A stretch of 64,000 bases of DNA from Bactrocera neohumeralis (lineage: Eukaryota > Arthropoda > Insecta > Diptera > Tephritidae): contig NW_026089623.1 of the NCBI RefSeq assembly GCF_024586455.1, positions 17,922,236 to 17,986,235 on the forward strand, read 5' to 3'. The stretch's first letter is position 1, and every line of letters starts with the position of its first letter. A model generated the notes under the pieces. The model was given only the letters and a program-made list of their open reading frames with translations. It did no database searches and was not told the origin of the DNA. Below, piece by piece: positions 52,854 to 61,753 of the stretch. Both the position numbers and the translations under genes were made by a program.

Positions 52854-53632
52854 ACGAGGTTTCAGACAAGGCGACTCCCTATCGTGCGACTTCTTCAACC
52901 TGCTTCTGAAGAAAATAGTTCGAGCTGCAGAACTAAATAGAGAAGGTACCATCTTCTATAAGAGTGTACAGCTGCTGGCGTATGCCGATGATATCGATAT
53001 CATCGGCCTCAACACCCGCGCCGTTAGTTCTGCTTTCTCCAGGCTAGACAAGGAAGCACAGAAAATGGGTCTGGCAGTGAACGAGGGCAAAACGAAATAT
53101 CTTCTGTCATCAAACAAACAGTCGTCGCACTCGCGACCTGGCTCCCACGTCACTATTGACAGTTGACTTTGAAGTTGTTTGATAATTTCGTCTATTTAGG
53201 AACCAGTATTAACACCACCAACAATGTCAGCCTGGAAATCCAACGCAGGATTGCTCTTGCCAACAGGTGCTACTTCGGACTGAGTAGGCAATTGAAAAGT
53301 AAAGTCCTCTCTCGACGAACAAAAGCTAAACTCTATAAGTCGCTCATAATTCCCGTCCTGCTATATGGTGCAGAGGCTTGGGCGATGACAGCAACCGATG
53401 AGTCGACGTTACGAGTTTTCGAGAGGAAGGTTCTGCGAAAGATTTATGGTCCTTTTCGCATTGGCCACTGCGAATATCGCATTCTATGGAACGATGAGCT
53501 GTACGAGATATACGACGACATTGACATAGTTCAGCGAATTAAAAGACAGCGGCTGCGTTGGCTAGGTCATGTTGTCCGGATGGACGAAAACACCCCAGCT
53601 CTGAAAGTATTCGACGCAGTACCCGCCGGGTT
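52854..53632 (+). pseudogene. RTE-like reverse transcriptase C-terminal half, copy D
   Basis: After the deletion FRQGDSLSCDFFNLLLK and AYADDIDIIG are present in a frame without start. A small change near 53165 then shifts to the frame 53163-53636, with NFVYLGTSINTTNNVSLEIQ, RTKAKLYKSLIIPVLLYGAE and RLRWLGHVVRMD. It ends at the foldback junction, so the C-terminal Gly-Arg-rich tail seen in copy B is missing. Confidence 0.85.
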
Positions 53633-53800
53633 TTGAAGCGCGGCGCTTCAAAAAAACAATAACCATGGCAACCCTTTTCTTATTGTGCAAATGCAGATAA
53701 TTGTAACTAAAATATAAAAAAACTAAACTAAAATATAAAAAAAGAATATAAATAAAGCTTTATTTACAACAAATATTAAAAGTACTTTCAAAAATGTTGG
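53633..53800. mobile_element. Half of a Merlin-type foldback element
   Basis: Begins at the central palindrome TTTTGAAGCGCGGCGCTTCAA and continues ACAATAACCATGGCAACCC, TTGTGCAAATGCAGATAATT and AAAGCTTTATTTACAACAAA, which match one arm of the foldback element at 55217-56056. The outer part of the arm is lost after TATTAAAAGTACTTTC. The junction with the RTE is at the exact centre of the palindrome. Confidence 0.75.
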
Positions 53801-54049
53801 CTGGGTTCTATTGGTTTCTGTTTGTATCGAAAAATGAGCAAAAACACTGATTTTTGGTCATTTTCAAAGGGCTCCCTACAGGGCTATAGGAGCTCTAGGG
53901 GGTCGAGGGTGGGTTTATTAAAAAGTTCGATCCTTCCTCTTTCCAATAAGGGGTCGTGAGGAGGGGTAGGCCCCCCCCCCTCCCCCCTGTTTTTCGCCAT
54001 AAACGATACTTAACCGGCGCGATACTAAACATTTCCCGCTTAAAGCATG
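53801..54049. other. Unassigned sequence
   Basis: Contains a C-rich tract (CCCCCCCCCCTCCCCCC at about 53970) and GGGTCGAGGGTGGG-type words. No gene was recognised. Confidence 0.4.
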
Positions 54050-54190
54050 CGCTACATCAGCTCGAACCTACCTACCCTACGCCTTTGCGCAAATGATTAT
54101 GTTATGATAACAAATGTCCACATACTGATTTGGCAATGGCATTAGCAATGGATTTGATAGTAAGTAAGATAAATTTAACTTGTCTAGATG
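54050..54190 (+). repeat. Dispersed repeat X, distal part copy 2
   Basis: GCAAATGATTATGTTATGAT, AACAAATG and TGATTTGGCAATGGCAT match 28320-28450. It lies 270 bp upstream of the aconitase start codon, so the region just upstream of a housekeeping gene derives from a repeat. Confidence 0.6.
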
Positions 54191-54458
54191 CCCCGTAATG
54201 GTACGGAGAACTTCAGTTAGAACAATATTTTTTATCGATCAAAAATCGAGTTTTTCGTGTGTTCTTGCGTTAGCTCATATAGTAAAGTACCTGTGATGTT
54301 GATATATTTCAAAACTTTCACTTGGTTCATTCAAAGAACTTCATTGGTGTACTTGTGGGTTTAGCTGCTTGCGTAAATAATCTTTTTAAATATTTGCTTT
54401 ATTTCCTTATTACAAATTTTTAAGTGGTGGAATTGTTAAACGATAATTAATAAACATA
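54191..54458 (+). promoter_or_regulatory. Probable 5' flank and 5' UTR of aconitase
   Basis: Between repeat X and the start codon, about 270 bp presumably include the core promoter and 5' UTR. TTTATCGATCAAAAATCG at about 54230 contains a near-match to the fly DRE word TATCGATA. No TATA box is evident at a sensible distance. The transcription start cannot be fixed from sequence alone. Confidence 0.35.
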
Positions 54459-54491
54459 ATGGCACAATTTTTGCGAAGTGTAAACAGTAGG
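54459..54491 (+). CDS. mAcon1: Mitochondrial aconitase, exon 1
   Basis: ATG 54459 starts an 11-residue coding exon, MAQFLRSVNSR, followed by GTAAGT at 54492. It is basic and hydrophobic with no acidic residues, as expected for the first part of a mitochondrial targeting peptide. An in-frame TAA lies at 54444 and A is at position -3, supporting this start. The exon ends in phase 0, matching exon 2 at 60773. The short exon is inferred from splice signals and frame continuity, not from homology. Confidence 0.72.
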
Positions 54492-54865
54492 GTAAGTGTT
54501 GTATTTGTATATGCCTTATATATTTTGATAATACCTTCAATTAAAAATCAAAATCAAAAATTGCTTCAGTTTAGTATTTCACAAAGTCGTATATCCCTTT
54601 AACTTATTCGAACGTTGTAAAGTGATTTTTAGTAATCATAACCTCAATAGACATGATTATCTAACCAGAAAATAACCTACTTTTGTTTTGCACCTATTAA
54701 TAAAACTTTTTAAAGAAATTCATTCCCGCATTAAACAAGGAAACATTCGTTAAAAGTTATATATACATATGTTTTAAGATATGGATTGTTAAATAAATAT
54801 GGCTATTAATTTACATTTTTACATGCACTTTTTGTTTATATAAGATATATTTTTTTTTTATTTTA

Positions 54866-55090
54866 GAATAGCATCCCCCGATTTCGGGATTGAAATGGGT
54901 ATGAACGGATAAAGGAGATCCTCCAGATCAAGCAAATATATATATAGTTGCCGCTGAATTATGTTTTTTTTATTTGCATTTAAAGTTCAAAAATCAACTA
55001 TTTAAAATGCGTGTTTCTCCTTTGATAATAAATTTAATAGTTATATTTTTAACTTTTATATCCACTAACACTTCACTAATTCTTTTCTAG
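54866..55090 (+). repeat. Merlin-type arm fragment, older subfamily copy 1
   Basis: TTTAGAATAGCATCCCCCGA, TTTCGGGATTGAAATGGG, GTTGCCGCTG and TATTTGCATTTAAAGTTCAA follow the layout of Merlin-type arms, ending CACTAACACTTCACTAATTC. No second arm directly faces it. It is arranged head-to-tail with the next fragment at 55091. Confidence 0.65.
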
Positions 55091-55216
55091 GGTAAATTTT
55101 AGAATAGCATCCCCCGATTTCGGGGTTAAAATGGGTCGTCCAGATTAAGAAAATATATAGTTGCCGCTGATTTATGGTTTTTGAGATATTTGAATTTAAA
55201 GTTCAAAAATTCTACT

Positions 55217-56056
55217 GGCTGGGATTTAGAATAGCATCCCCGGATTTCGGGAATAAAATGGGTATCACTGGAAAGGTGACGTTCTCCAGATCACGAAAAT
55301 ATATATATATAGTTGCCGCTGACTTATAGTTTTAAAGATATTTGCATTTAAAGTTGAAAAATTGACAGCTTTTACATTGATAATTTGTATATTGTGAGTA
55401 ACTTTTTCACTTATATTATGCACTTTTCTCGTACTAGCACTTCACTCTAACGATTCTGCATATTAATTTTTTTAATATTTGTTGTAAATAAAGCTTTATT
55501 TAAATTCTTTTATTTTAGTTACAATTATCTGCATTTGCACAATAAGAAAAGGGTTGCCATGGTTATTTTTTTTAAGCGCGGCGCTTCAAAAAAACAATAA
55601 CCATGGCAACCCTTATTGTGCAAATGCGGAGAATTGTAACTAAAATAAAATAATTTTTTTTTTTTTTTTTTTTTTATTTTATAAAAGCTTACATAATAAT
55701 ACAATTATTATACAAACTTAAGAAAATACGCAGCACTAGCATCATGGGCTATCGGCCGAATAAAATAATTAAAACAAAGCTTTATTTACAACAAATATTA
55801 AAAAAATTAATATGCAGAAACGTTAGAGTGAAGTGCTAGTACGAGAAAAGTGCATAATATAAGTGAAAAAGTTACTCACAATATACAAATTATCAATGTA
55901 AAAGCTGTCAATTTTTCAACTTTAAATGCAAATATCTTTAAAACTATAAGTCAGCGGCAACTATATATATATATTTTCGTGATCTGGAGAACGTCACCTT
56001 TCCACTGATACCCATTTTATCCCCGAAATCCGGGGATGCTATTCTAAATTTTACCC
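55217..56056. mobile_element. Merlin-type foldback element with ATTCTACT duplication
   Basis: Two near-perfect arms of about 350-370 bp meet at the palindrome TTAAGCGCGGCGCTTCAA near 55580. The outer ends are GGCTGGGATTTAGAATAGC and, inverted, GGGTAAAATTTAGAATAGC. ATTCTACT at 55209-55216 and 56057-56064 is an 8-bp duplication. The right arm carries a 103-bp retroposon insertion (55656-55758). It is non-coding, and the arms keep the family layout (CATCCCCGGATTTCGGG, GTTGCCGCTGACTTATAG). Confidence 0.88.
55656..55758 (-). mobile_element. Short poly(A)-tailed retroposon with target duplication
   Basis: On the minus strand, GGCCGATAGCCCATGATGCT leads to an AT-rich stretch, TTTATAAAATAAAA and a poly(A) run. 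AATAAAATAATT at 55644-55655 is repeated at 55759-55770, a target duplication of up to 12 bp. The intact opposite arm of the foldback element lacks it, which confirms insertion. It is likely a 5'-truncated LINE tail or a SINE. Confidence 0.82.
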
Positions 56057-56204
56057 ATTCTACTATTTAAAATGCGTGGTTCTCCCATTTATAGTGAATT
56101 TTATAGTTATATTTTTAACTTTTATATCCACTAACACTTCACTAATTCGTTTCTAATCATTTATTTTATATTAAATAGGCCAAAAATCTTTAATTCCATA
56201 TCAA

Positions 56205-56560
56205 ACTTTATAATTTATTTAAATAGTTGATTTTTTGCAATTTAATTGCAAGTATCTCAAAAACCATAAGTCAGCGACAAGTTCCAGTAGAATAGAATTT
56301 GGATGTGTGAGACCTCCTTTATCCGTAGATACCCATTTATTGATACCAAATCAGCTCATAAAAATTTTTTTAAAGCCTACCCTGATCTCATTTTCTCTTA
56401 AAACACCTAATTACTGTGTGAATTACTGATGTGAATTTTTTAGCTTGATTTATACCTCAAGATCCTGTTTGTACTTATCTGTAATACCGCGTAACAAGTT
56501 TTATGAAGTTCACTCAAGTTGTCACTTGTACCGGCAGATCAGAAATAATACGATCGAATT
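56205..56560. other. Transposon-derived and unassigned AT-rich sequence
   Basis: Contains the possible right-arm remnant mentioned above (to about 56345), then unassigned sequence. The small frame at 56235-56429 is an accidental reading. Confidence 0.4.
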
Positions 56561-56689
56561 AAAAAATAATTCAACTAAAATTAAAGAAAAATTTAAACTC
56601 ACAAACCCGATTAAAATTTAAAAATATATTAAGAATTAAAAAAAAATTTAAATAGTTTAGAATTAGCATTTTTTCGCGTTTGCGTAGAT

Positions 56690-57030
56690 AAAAATTTATA
56701 TATTTTAATCCGGGAAACTTTTGTACACCGTAGCAAGATTTTGGGAATAAAATGGATATGGTCGAATAGAGGAGGTTCTCCAGATAAAGAATATATATAG
56801 TCATATATTAATTTTGGAGATATTTACCTTTAAAGTTGAAACTTATCACTATTTTAAGTACGTATTTTTTCGATTTAAAATTAATTTTACACATACATAT
56901 ATTTCGTTATTTTATGTTCGCAAACACTTCACTAATTCGTTTTTTCATTATACTCTTGATCTGGAGAACCTCCTCCACCCGACCATGCCCATATTATTCC
57001 TGAAATCCTGGGACGGTATTTTTGAGCCTA
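56690..57030. mobile_element. Small Merlin-type foldback, third subfamily
   Basis: The left arm (GATTTTGGGAATAAAATGGA, GAGGAGGTTCTCCAGAT) faces a right arm (CTTGATCTGGAGAACCTCCT, CATGCCCATATTATTCCTGA, GGGACGGTAT). The arms are only about 70-100 bp and the middle is AT-rich. Outer limits and target duplication are unclear. Confidence 0.6.
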
Positions 57031-57652
57031 ACATCGAAATTGAAAAAATTAAATTTTTTTTTAATCTCAACAAAATAAAATTTTGATTCTTAATTAAATT
57101 TTTGCGAAGAATTTAGTATACCATCCCAGGATTTCGGGAATAAAATGGGTATGGTCGGATAGAGGAGATTCTCCAGATCACGAATATATATGGTTATAGC
57201 CGCAGGAAGCTTATAGTTTTCGAGATATGCGCGTTTTAAGTTGAAAATTTGCAATATTTTAATTACATATTTTCGATATATAAAATTAATTTTGCACTTA
57301 TATTTTTCACTTTTATATACACTAACACATCACTTATTCATTTGCACACATTTATTTTATATAATATAGTGCAAAAATAGCTTTTAATACGCATTTAAAT
57401 TATTGTTGAATTTGATTATTTAAGAATAACAAATGAATTACAAACTGTCATATAATCAGTGTTACCTTATCAACATTATTTGTAAAATAACTAAATGAAA
57501 TAAAGGGCACAGATTATACCCCAAATACGAAAATCAACAACCTATAAAAAACAATAACCCTGGTCGGTCCAACACCAGGGTGTATCAGAATTTTTTTCGC
57601 GTTGAACATAAAATATAAAGAAATTATTTAAATTTAATAAAACAAACGTGTA

Positions 57653-58794
57653 TTAAGGCTTGTATATAAATTTTATTGCCTCTAATAATTTGACGAAAGG
57701 ATCTTCGTGTCTGTTGGCCACATTTTTCCGCCAAACATTCTCAAAAATTAGGTCGGCGTAAATTTTCGGGATTGTTGTGGTTGTCCCTCGCAAAAAACCT
57801 TTTAATCACACGCCACTGGGACTCTATACGCTGCGTATGCGTTCCATCTGCAGCCACAAATGGATTGTCCAAATCGCTGTGATTTACTTTTCGGTGCTCA
57901 TACCCGTGATTCGCCAAACCATCGTACGCCTTCCAGCAATCTGTGCTTAATGTAGTTCCTGGCGCAACATGCTTCTTAATCAGGGGTATGAGCACCTCCG
58001 CAGACCTAACATTATCTGGGCATACCTCCAGCCGCAGGTCGTCGCTCCCATCCTCAATCATCCCCAACACCCAGTGACCTTCCACACTCCTGCCTAAAAT
58101 GAGAAAAACATATAAGTAAGTACCTAATATTGTATATTTTTAACCTTACCTTTATTAAATTTCCTCTTCCCGAATTTGCTTTCATCAATTTGGACCTTTT
58201 TGCCAGGGCCACCTATTTTACCTACCGCCTTCTGATTTTCCACTTGTTATAACACTACCGCTTCGCGACAGTAATTATACCAGTCACATATGGTAGCGCT
58301 AGATAAAATAGATTCCCTGACAATACTGTTTTTCCTTACTACGTCATGCGACCAGTGCGATGCGTAGCAAAACATTAAGTTAAAAACTTGTGGTAATGGT
58401 ATTCTAACATTTTCCAGCCAGGTGCCCGTGGATCGAGATATTCCGGAACGCATTCGGCAAGATCCTTTTCGGCCCCTAAACGTACCGACGGTGCTATTTC
58501 CCGTCATGGAGAGCATCATCGGCAGTCTATGCACCCTGCAAGTCCTTCCTCTGGCAATGAGACCCTCCTCTTCGCAGAATAATATGCAGCTCTCCTTTGT
58601 TTGAAATGTGTTGAATATTTTTGAAATATTCCACATTCTCTTCACCTCTGACACGCTCAATTTGTTTGATTTGCGAACATTTATAGTCGCTTCTTGTTTC
58701 AGATCTACATATAATTGTAACAAAGTATTAGAAACAATGATTTAAATATTCTTTTCAATATTTAATTTATCATACCTGATGAATTATTTTCCAT
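57653..58794 (-). pseudogene. Merlin transposase, three exons, one stop and one shift
   Basis: Exon 1 is 58794-58776 (MENNSS), intron 58775-58706 (GT..AG), exon 2 58705-58150, intron 58149-58094 (GT..AG), exon 3 58093 to about 57653. Conserved blocks: an N-terminal Cys/His region (CRVHRLPM, RKGSCRMRSG), WYNYCREAV, then IGGPGKKVQIDESKFGKRKF with a catalytic Asp, VEGHWVLGMIE, STDCWKAYDGL with the second Asp, VNHSDLDNPFV and ESQWRVIKRF with the Glu. TAA at 58247-58245 interrupts it, and a shift near 57760 precedes the C-terminus. It should cut and paste elements bearing matching ends. Predicted length is about 338 residues. Confidence 0.83.
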
Positions 58795-59002
58795 TTTTTT
58801 CAAAAATATTTCCGTAATTTTAATACAAATTAATATAATTATATGTCCACACAACTTAATCTTCCAAACACGAAATAATTATAAAAATGCCAAATAAAAG
58901 CAACGGTACTTTGCTTTAAAAGTAGCAGTACTTATATCCGTTAGATCGCATTGATGTTAGAGTGGTTGTTATGCCCTCAATGACATTGCTACTTCTTTGC
59001 GC

Positions 59003-59215
59003 AGAACTCCTTTTTGCGTGGGCGGCCTTCGGCCGCGCTTCAAAAAAATAACCCTGGTCGGTCCAACACCGGGGTGAACCAAATTTTTTTCTCGTAGAAC
59101 TCCTTTTTGCGTGAGCGGCCTTCGGCCGCGCTTCAAAAAAAATAACCCTGGTCTGTCCAACACCGGGTATATAAATTTTTTTTCTCCCGTAGAACTCATT
59201 TTTACATTGGCAGCC
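59003..59215 (-). repeat. GC-rich hairpin cassettes inside Merlin
   Basis: Two units of 93 and 95 bp (59003-59095, 59096-59190) and a partial third each contain AGAACTCCTTTTTGCGTG, a GCGGCCTTCGGCCGC palindrome, CTTCAAAAAAA, CCCTGGTCGGTCCAACACCG and an AAATTTTTTTCTCG end. The same cassette occurs inside the foldback at 30475-30650, at 57555-57600 and as an orphan at 6720-6800. Frames read through it on the minus strand are not genes. Confidence 0.78.
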
Positions 59216-59279
59216 ACTTAAATTTTTTATAATTTTTTTAATATTTATCAACGATTATGTTTCCTGTATTTAGGGTATA

Positions 59280-60222
59280 ATATCGGGTGATTTTTTTGAG
59301 GTTAGGATTTTCATGCATTAGTATTTGACAGATCACGTGGGATTTCAGACATGGTGTCAAAGAGAAAGATGCTCAGTATGCTTTGACATTTCATCATGAA
59401 TAGACTTACTAACGAGCAACGCTTGCAAATCATTGAATTTTATTACCAAAATCAGTGTTCGGTTCGAAATGTGTTTCGCGCCAAATTTTGTTCAGCGATG
59501 AGGCTCATTTCTGGTTGAATGGCTACGTAAATAAGCAAAATTGCCGCATTTGGGGTGAAGAGCAACCAGAAGCCGTTCAAGAACTGCCCATGCATCCCGA
59601 AAAATGCACTGTTTGGTGTGGTTTGTACGCTGGTGGAATCATTGGACCGTATTTTTTCAAAGATGCTGTTGGACGCAACGTTACGGTGAATGGCGATCGC
59701 TATCGTTCGATGCTAACAAACTTTTTGTTGCCAAAAATGGAAGAACTGAACTTGGTTGACATGTGGTTTCAACAAGATGGCGCTACATGCCACACAGCTC
59801 GCGATTCTATGGCCATTTTGAGGGAAAACTTCGGAGAACAATTCATCTCAAGAAATGGACCCGTAAGTTGGCCACCAAGATCATGCGATTTAACGCCTTT
59901 AGACTATTTTTTGTGGGGCTACGTCAAGTCTAACGTCTACAGAAATAAGCCAGCAACGATTCCAGCTTTGGAAGACAACATTTCCGAAGAAATTCGGGCT
60001 ATTCCGGCCGAAATGCTCGAAAAAGTTGCCCAAAATTGGACTTTCCGAATGGACCACCTAAGACGCAGCCGCGGTCAACATTTAAATGAAATTATCTTCA
60101 AAAAGTAAATGTCATGAACCAATCTAACGTTTCAAATAAAGAACCGATGAGATTTTGCAAATTTTATGCGTTTTTTTTTTTTAAAAAAAAAGTTATCAAG
60201 CTCTTAAAAAATCACCCGATAT
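59280..60222 (+). mobile_element. Tc1/mariner-superfamily element nested in Merlin
   Basis: ATATCGGGTGATTTTTT at the left is inverted at the right (AAAAAATCACCCGATAT). Both ends are flanked by TA (59278-59279, 60223-60224). A transposase of the IS630-Tc1-mariner group lies on the + strand with an internal deletion. It is 943 bp against an expected length of about 1.3 kb. Nesting inside the Merlin element makes it younger. Confidence 0.87.
59396..60108 (+). pseudogene. Tc1/mariner-group transposase with internal deletion
   Basis: ATG 59396 opens NRLTNEQRLQIIEFYYQNQ, the N-terminal helix-turn-helix. After FRA the sequence jumps out of frame to ILFSDEAHFWLNGYVNKQNC (first catalytic Asp, SDEAHFW). 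It continues with MWFQQDGATCHTA (second Asp), SWPPRSCDLTPLDYFLWG (third acidic residue region) and the end HLNEIIFKK, TAA 60106-60108. About 100 residues between DNA-binding and catalytic domain are missing. Confidence 0.87.
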
Positions 60223-60772
60223 TACTTTATATATTTTTTTTTTTATTTTAGTTTGTAAGTATTTTACTATAGTAACACTGATTATTTGCCACATTTATTT
60301 TTACAAATGATGTCGATAAGGTAACACTGATTATATGACAGTTTGTAATTCATTTGTTATTCTCAAATAATCAAATTCAACAATAATTTAAATGCGTATT
60401 AAAAGCTATTTTTGCACTATATTACATAAAATAAATGTGCGCAAATGAATAAGTGATGTGTTAGTGTATATAAAAGTGAAAAATATAAGTGCAAAATTAA
60501 TTTTATATATCGAACATATGTAATTAAAATATTGCAAATTTTCAACTTAAAACGCGAATAACTCGAAAACTATAAGCTTCCTGCGGCTATAACCATATAT
60601 ATTCGTGATCTGGAGAATCTCCTCTATCCGACCATACCCATTTTATTCCCGAAATCCTGGGATGGTATACTAAAGCCGACCCAAATTTTTTTTAAATAAA
60701 TATAGAAAGTATACTATATATGTTTATATTATATGAGAAAATACTTTTTAACCCTTCTCCGTCCTTTTGTAG

Positions 60773-61504
60773 GTTCGTAAAATCGGTCAATATGGTTCCA
60801 GTATTCATTCCAGAAATATTCACGCATCAATTTATTTGGCTTCAAAAGTTGCGTTGTCAAAATTTGATGCTGATGTTTTTCTACCATATGAGAAGTTAAC
60901 AGACACCTTAAACGTCGTGTCCGATCGTCTTAATCGCCCTCTAACACTTTCCGAAAAAATATTGTACTCTCATTTGGACGACCCGAAGAATCAAGACATT
61001 GAGCGGGGAAGTTCGTACTTACGTCTTAGACCAGATCGGGTAGCTATGCAAGATGCTACTGCTCAAATGGCGCTGCTACAATTCATATCTTCCGGCCTAA
61101 AAAGGGTAGCGGTACCGTCGACAGTGCATTGTGACCATTTAATTGAAGCTCAAACCGGGGGAAAAGAGGACTTAGCTAGAGCAAAGGATCTTAATAAGGA
61201 AGTATACAAATTTTTAGCGTCAGCGTGTGCCAAATACGGTCTTGGTTTTTGGAAACCTGGTAGTGGAATTATACATCAAATAATTTTGGAGAACTACGCT
61301 TTTCCTGGGCTTTTAATGATTGGAACAGACTCGCACACTCCAAATGGAGGTGGTCTTGGTGGGCTTTGTATTGGCGTAGGAGGGGCAGATGCTGTTGATG
61401 TAATGGCTGACATCCCTTGGGAATTAAAGTGTCCGAAAGTAATCGGAGTAAATTTAACAGGAAAAATTAGTGGATGGACCTCCCCAAAGGATATTATTTT
61501 AAAG
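60773..61504 (+). CDS. mAcon1: Mitochondrial aconitase, exon 2
   Basis: Aconitase isomerises citrate to isocitrate via cis-aconitate in the mitochondrial matrix (TCA cycle) using a 4Fe-4S cluster. The exon encodes residues 12-255. The first part (VRKIGQYGSSIHSRNIHAS) finishes the targeting peptide. The mature core starts near KVALSKFD. Substrate-site residues are seen as MQDATAQM (Gln104), VHCDHLIEAQ (Asp132, His133) and TDSHTPNGGGLGGL (Asp197, Ser198, His199). It ends SPKDIILK, then GTAAAC at 61505 in phase 0. The three cluster cysteines lie in later exons outside the window. No disablement was seen; a single complete catalytic N-terminal portion suggests a real gene. Confidence 0.93.
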
Positions 61505-61753
61505 GTAAACATTAGTGTAATTTATATATTTTCGTATCTGCCTGAAAATACCCTCTTAAAATATCTCGCTTTTGAAGTATATTATTTTTATTACTTTTCT
61601 CTCAGTAAAAAATGTCGTTTCTATTTATCAGTTACTATTATATTACTATTTTAATTATTAAAAAAAAATTACAATTTAAGTTTTATTATTTTTTTTAAAT
61701 TTATTTTGTGAGAAATCTCGAAATTTTCTATTAAAAGTGAAAGTTTTTAAAAA

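Larger units (their letters stand above)
50496..53632 (+). mobile_element. RTE-like LINE copy D, full 5' end, 3' end replaced
   Basis: The longest 5' region of the family: GGAGGATGGAGTCATGTG and about 230 bp of leader, then the ORF. A 162-bp segment (50725-50886) is duplicated directly (50887-51048). Endonuclease, linker and reverse transcriptase follow. The sequence stops at GTACCCGCCGGG, about 190 bp before the normal AAG tail, and joins half of a Merlin-type foldback element. There is no 3' tail and no target duplication. Confidence 0.87.
55091..56205 (+). repeat. Merlin-type arm fragment copy 2, split by foldback
   Basis: 55091-55216 and 56057-56205 together repeat the arm at 54866-55090: AGAATAGCATCCCCCGATTT, then TATTTAAAATGCGTG, then CACTAACACTTCACTAATTC. 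The foldback element 55217-56056 sits inside with an ATTCTACT duplication. Part of a facing right arm may be at 56230-56340 (TATCTCAAAAACCATAAGTC, TTTATCCGTAGATACCCATT). Confidence 0.65.
57104..60682 (-). mobile_element. Merlin DNA transposon with transposase and long arms
   Basis: AAATTTTT at 57096-57103 and 60683-60690 is an 8-bp target duplication. The arms (57104 to about 57497 and about 60288-60682) are about 395 bp inverted repeats. The outer right end inverted is GGGTCGGCTTTAGTATACC, and the left is GCGAAGAATTTAGTATACC. Between them lie a Merlin (ISXO2/IS1016-like) transposase on the minus strand (57653-58794), hairpin cassettes (59003-59190) and a nested Tc1/mariner-type element (59280-60222). 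Its own length is about 2.6 kb. One stop and one frameshift disable the transposase. Confidence 0.88.
54492..60772 (+). other. Aconitase intron 1 (about 6.3 kb), transposon-filled
   Basis: Begins GTAAGTGTT and ends TCCGTCCTTTTGTAG, good donor and acceptor signals. It contains foldback elements, an apparently complete Merlin transposon (57104-60682) and a nested Tc1/mariner-type element. Little sequence is left that is not transposon-derived: roughly 54495-54865 and 60691-60772. The inserts lie clear of the splice sites. Confidence 0.7.

Noticed and set aside
54866..56345. One single large Merlin-type element with both arms
   Set aside because: The two left-arm fragments are head-to-tail and the candidate right arm does not align well. 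Nested and partial copies explain the pattern better.
58916..59251. Minus-strand frame rich in KRGRRPLTQKG-like repeats
   Set aside because: It is a translation of the GC-rich hairpin cassette; the repetition comes from DNA tandem units and the frame is not conserved in other cassettes.
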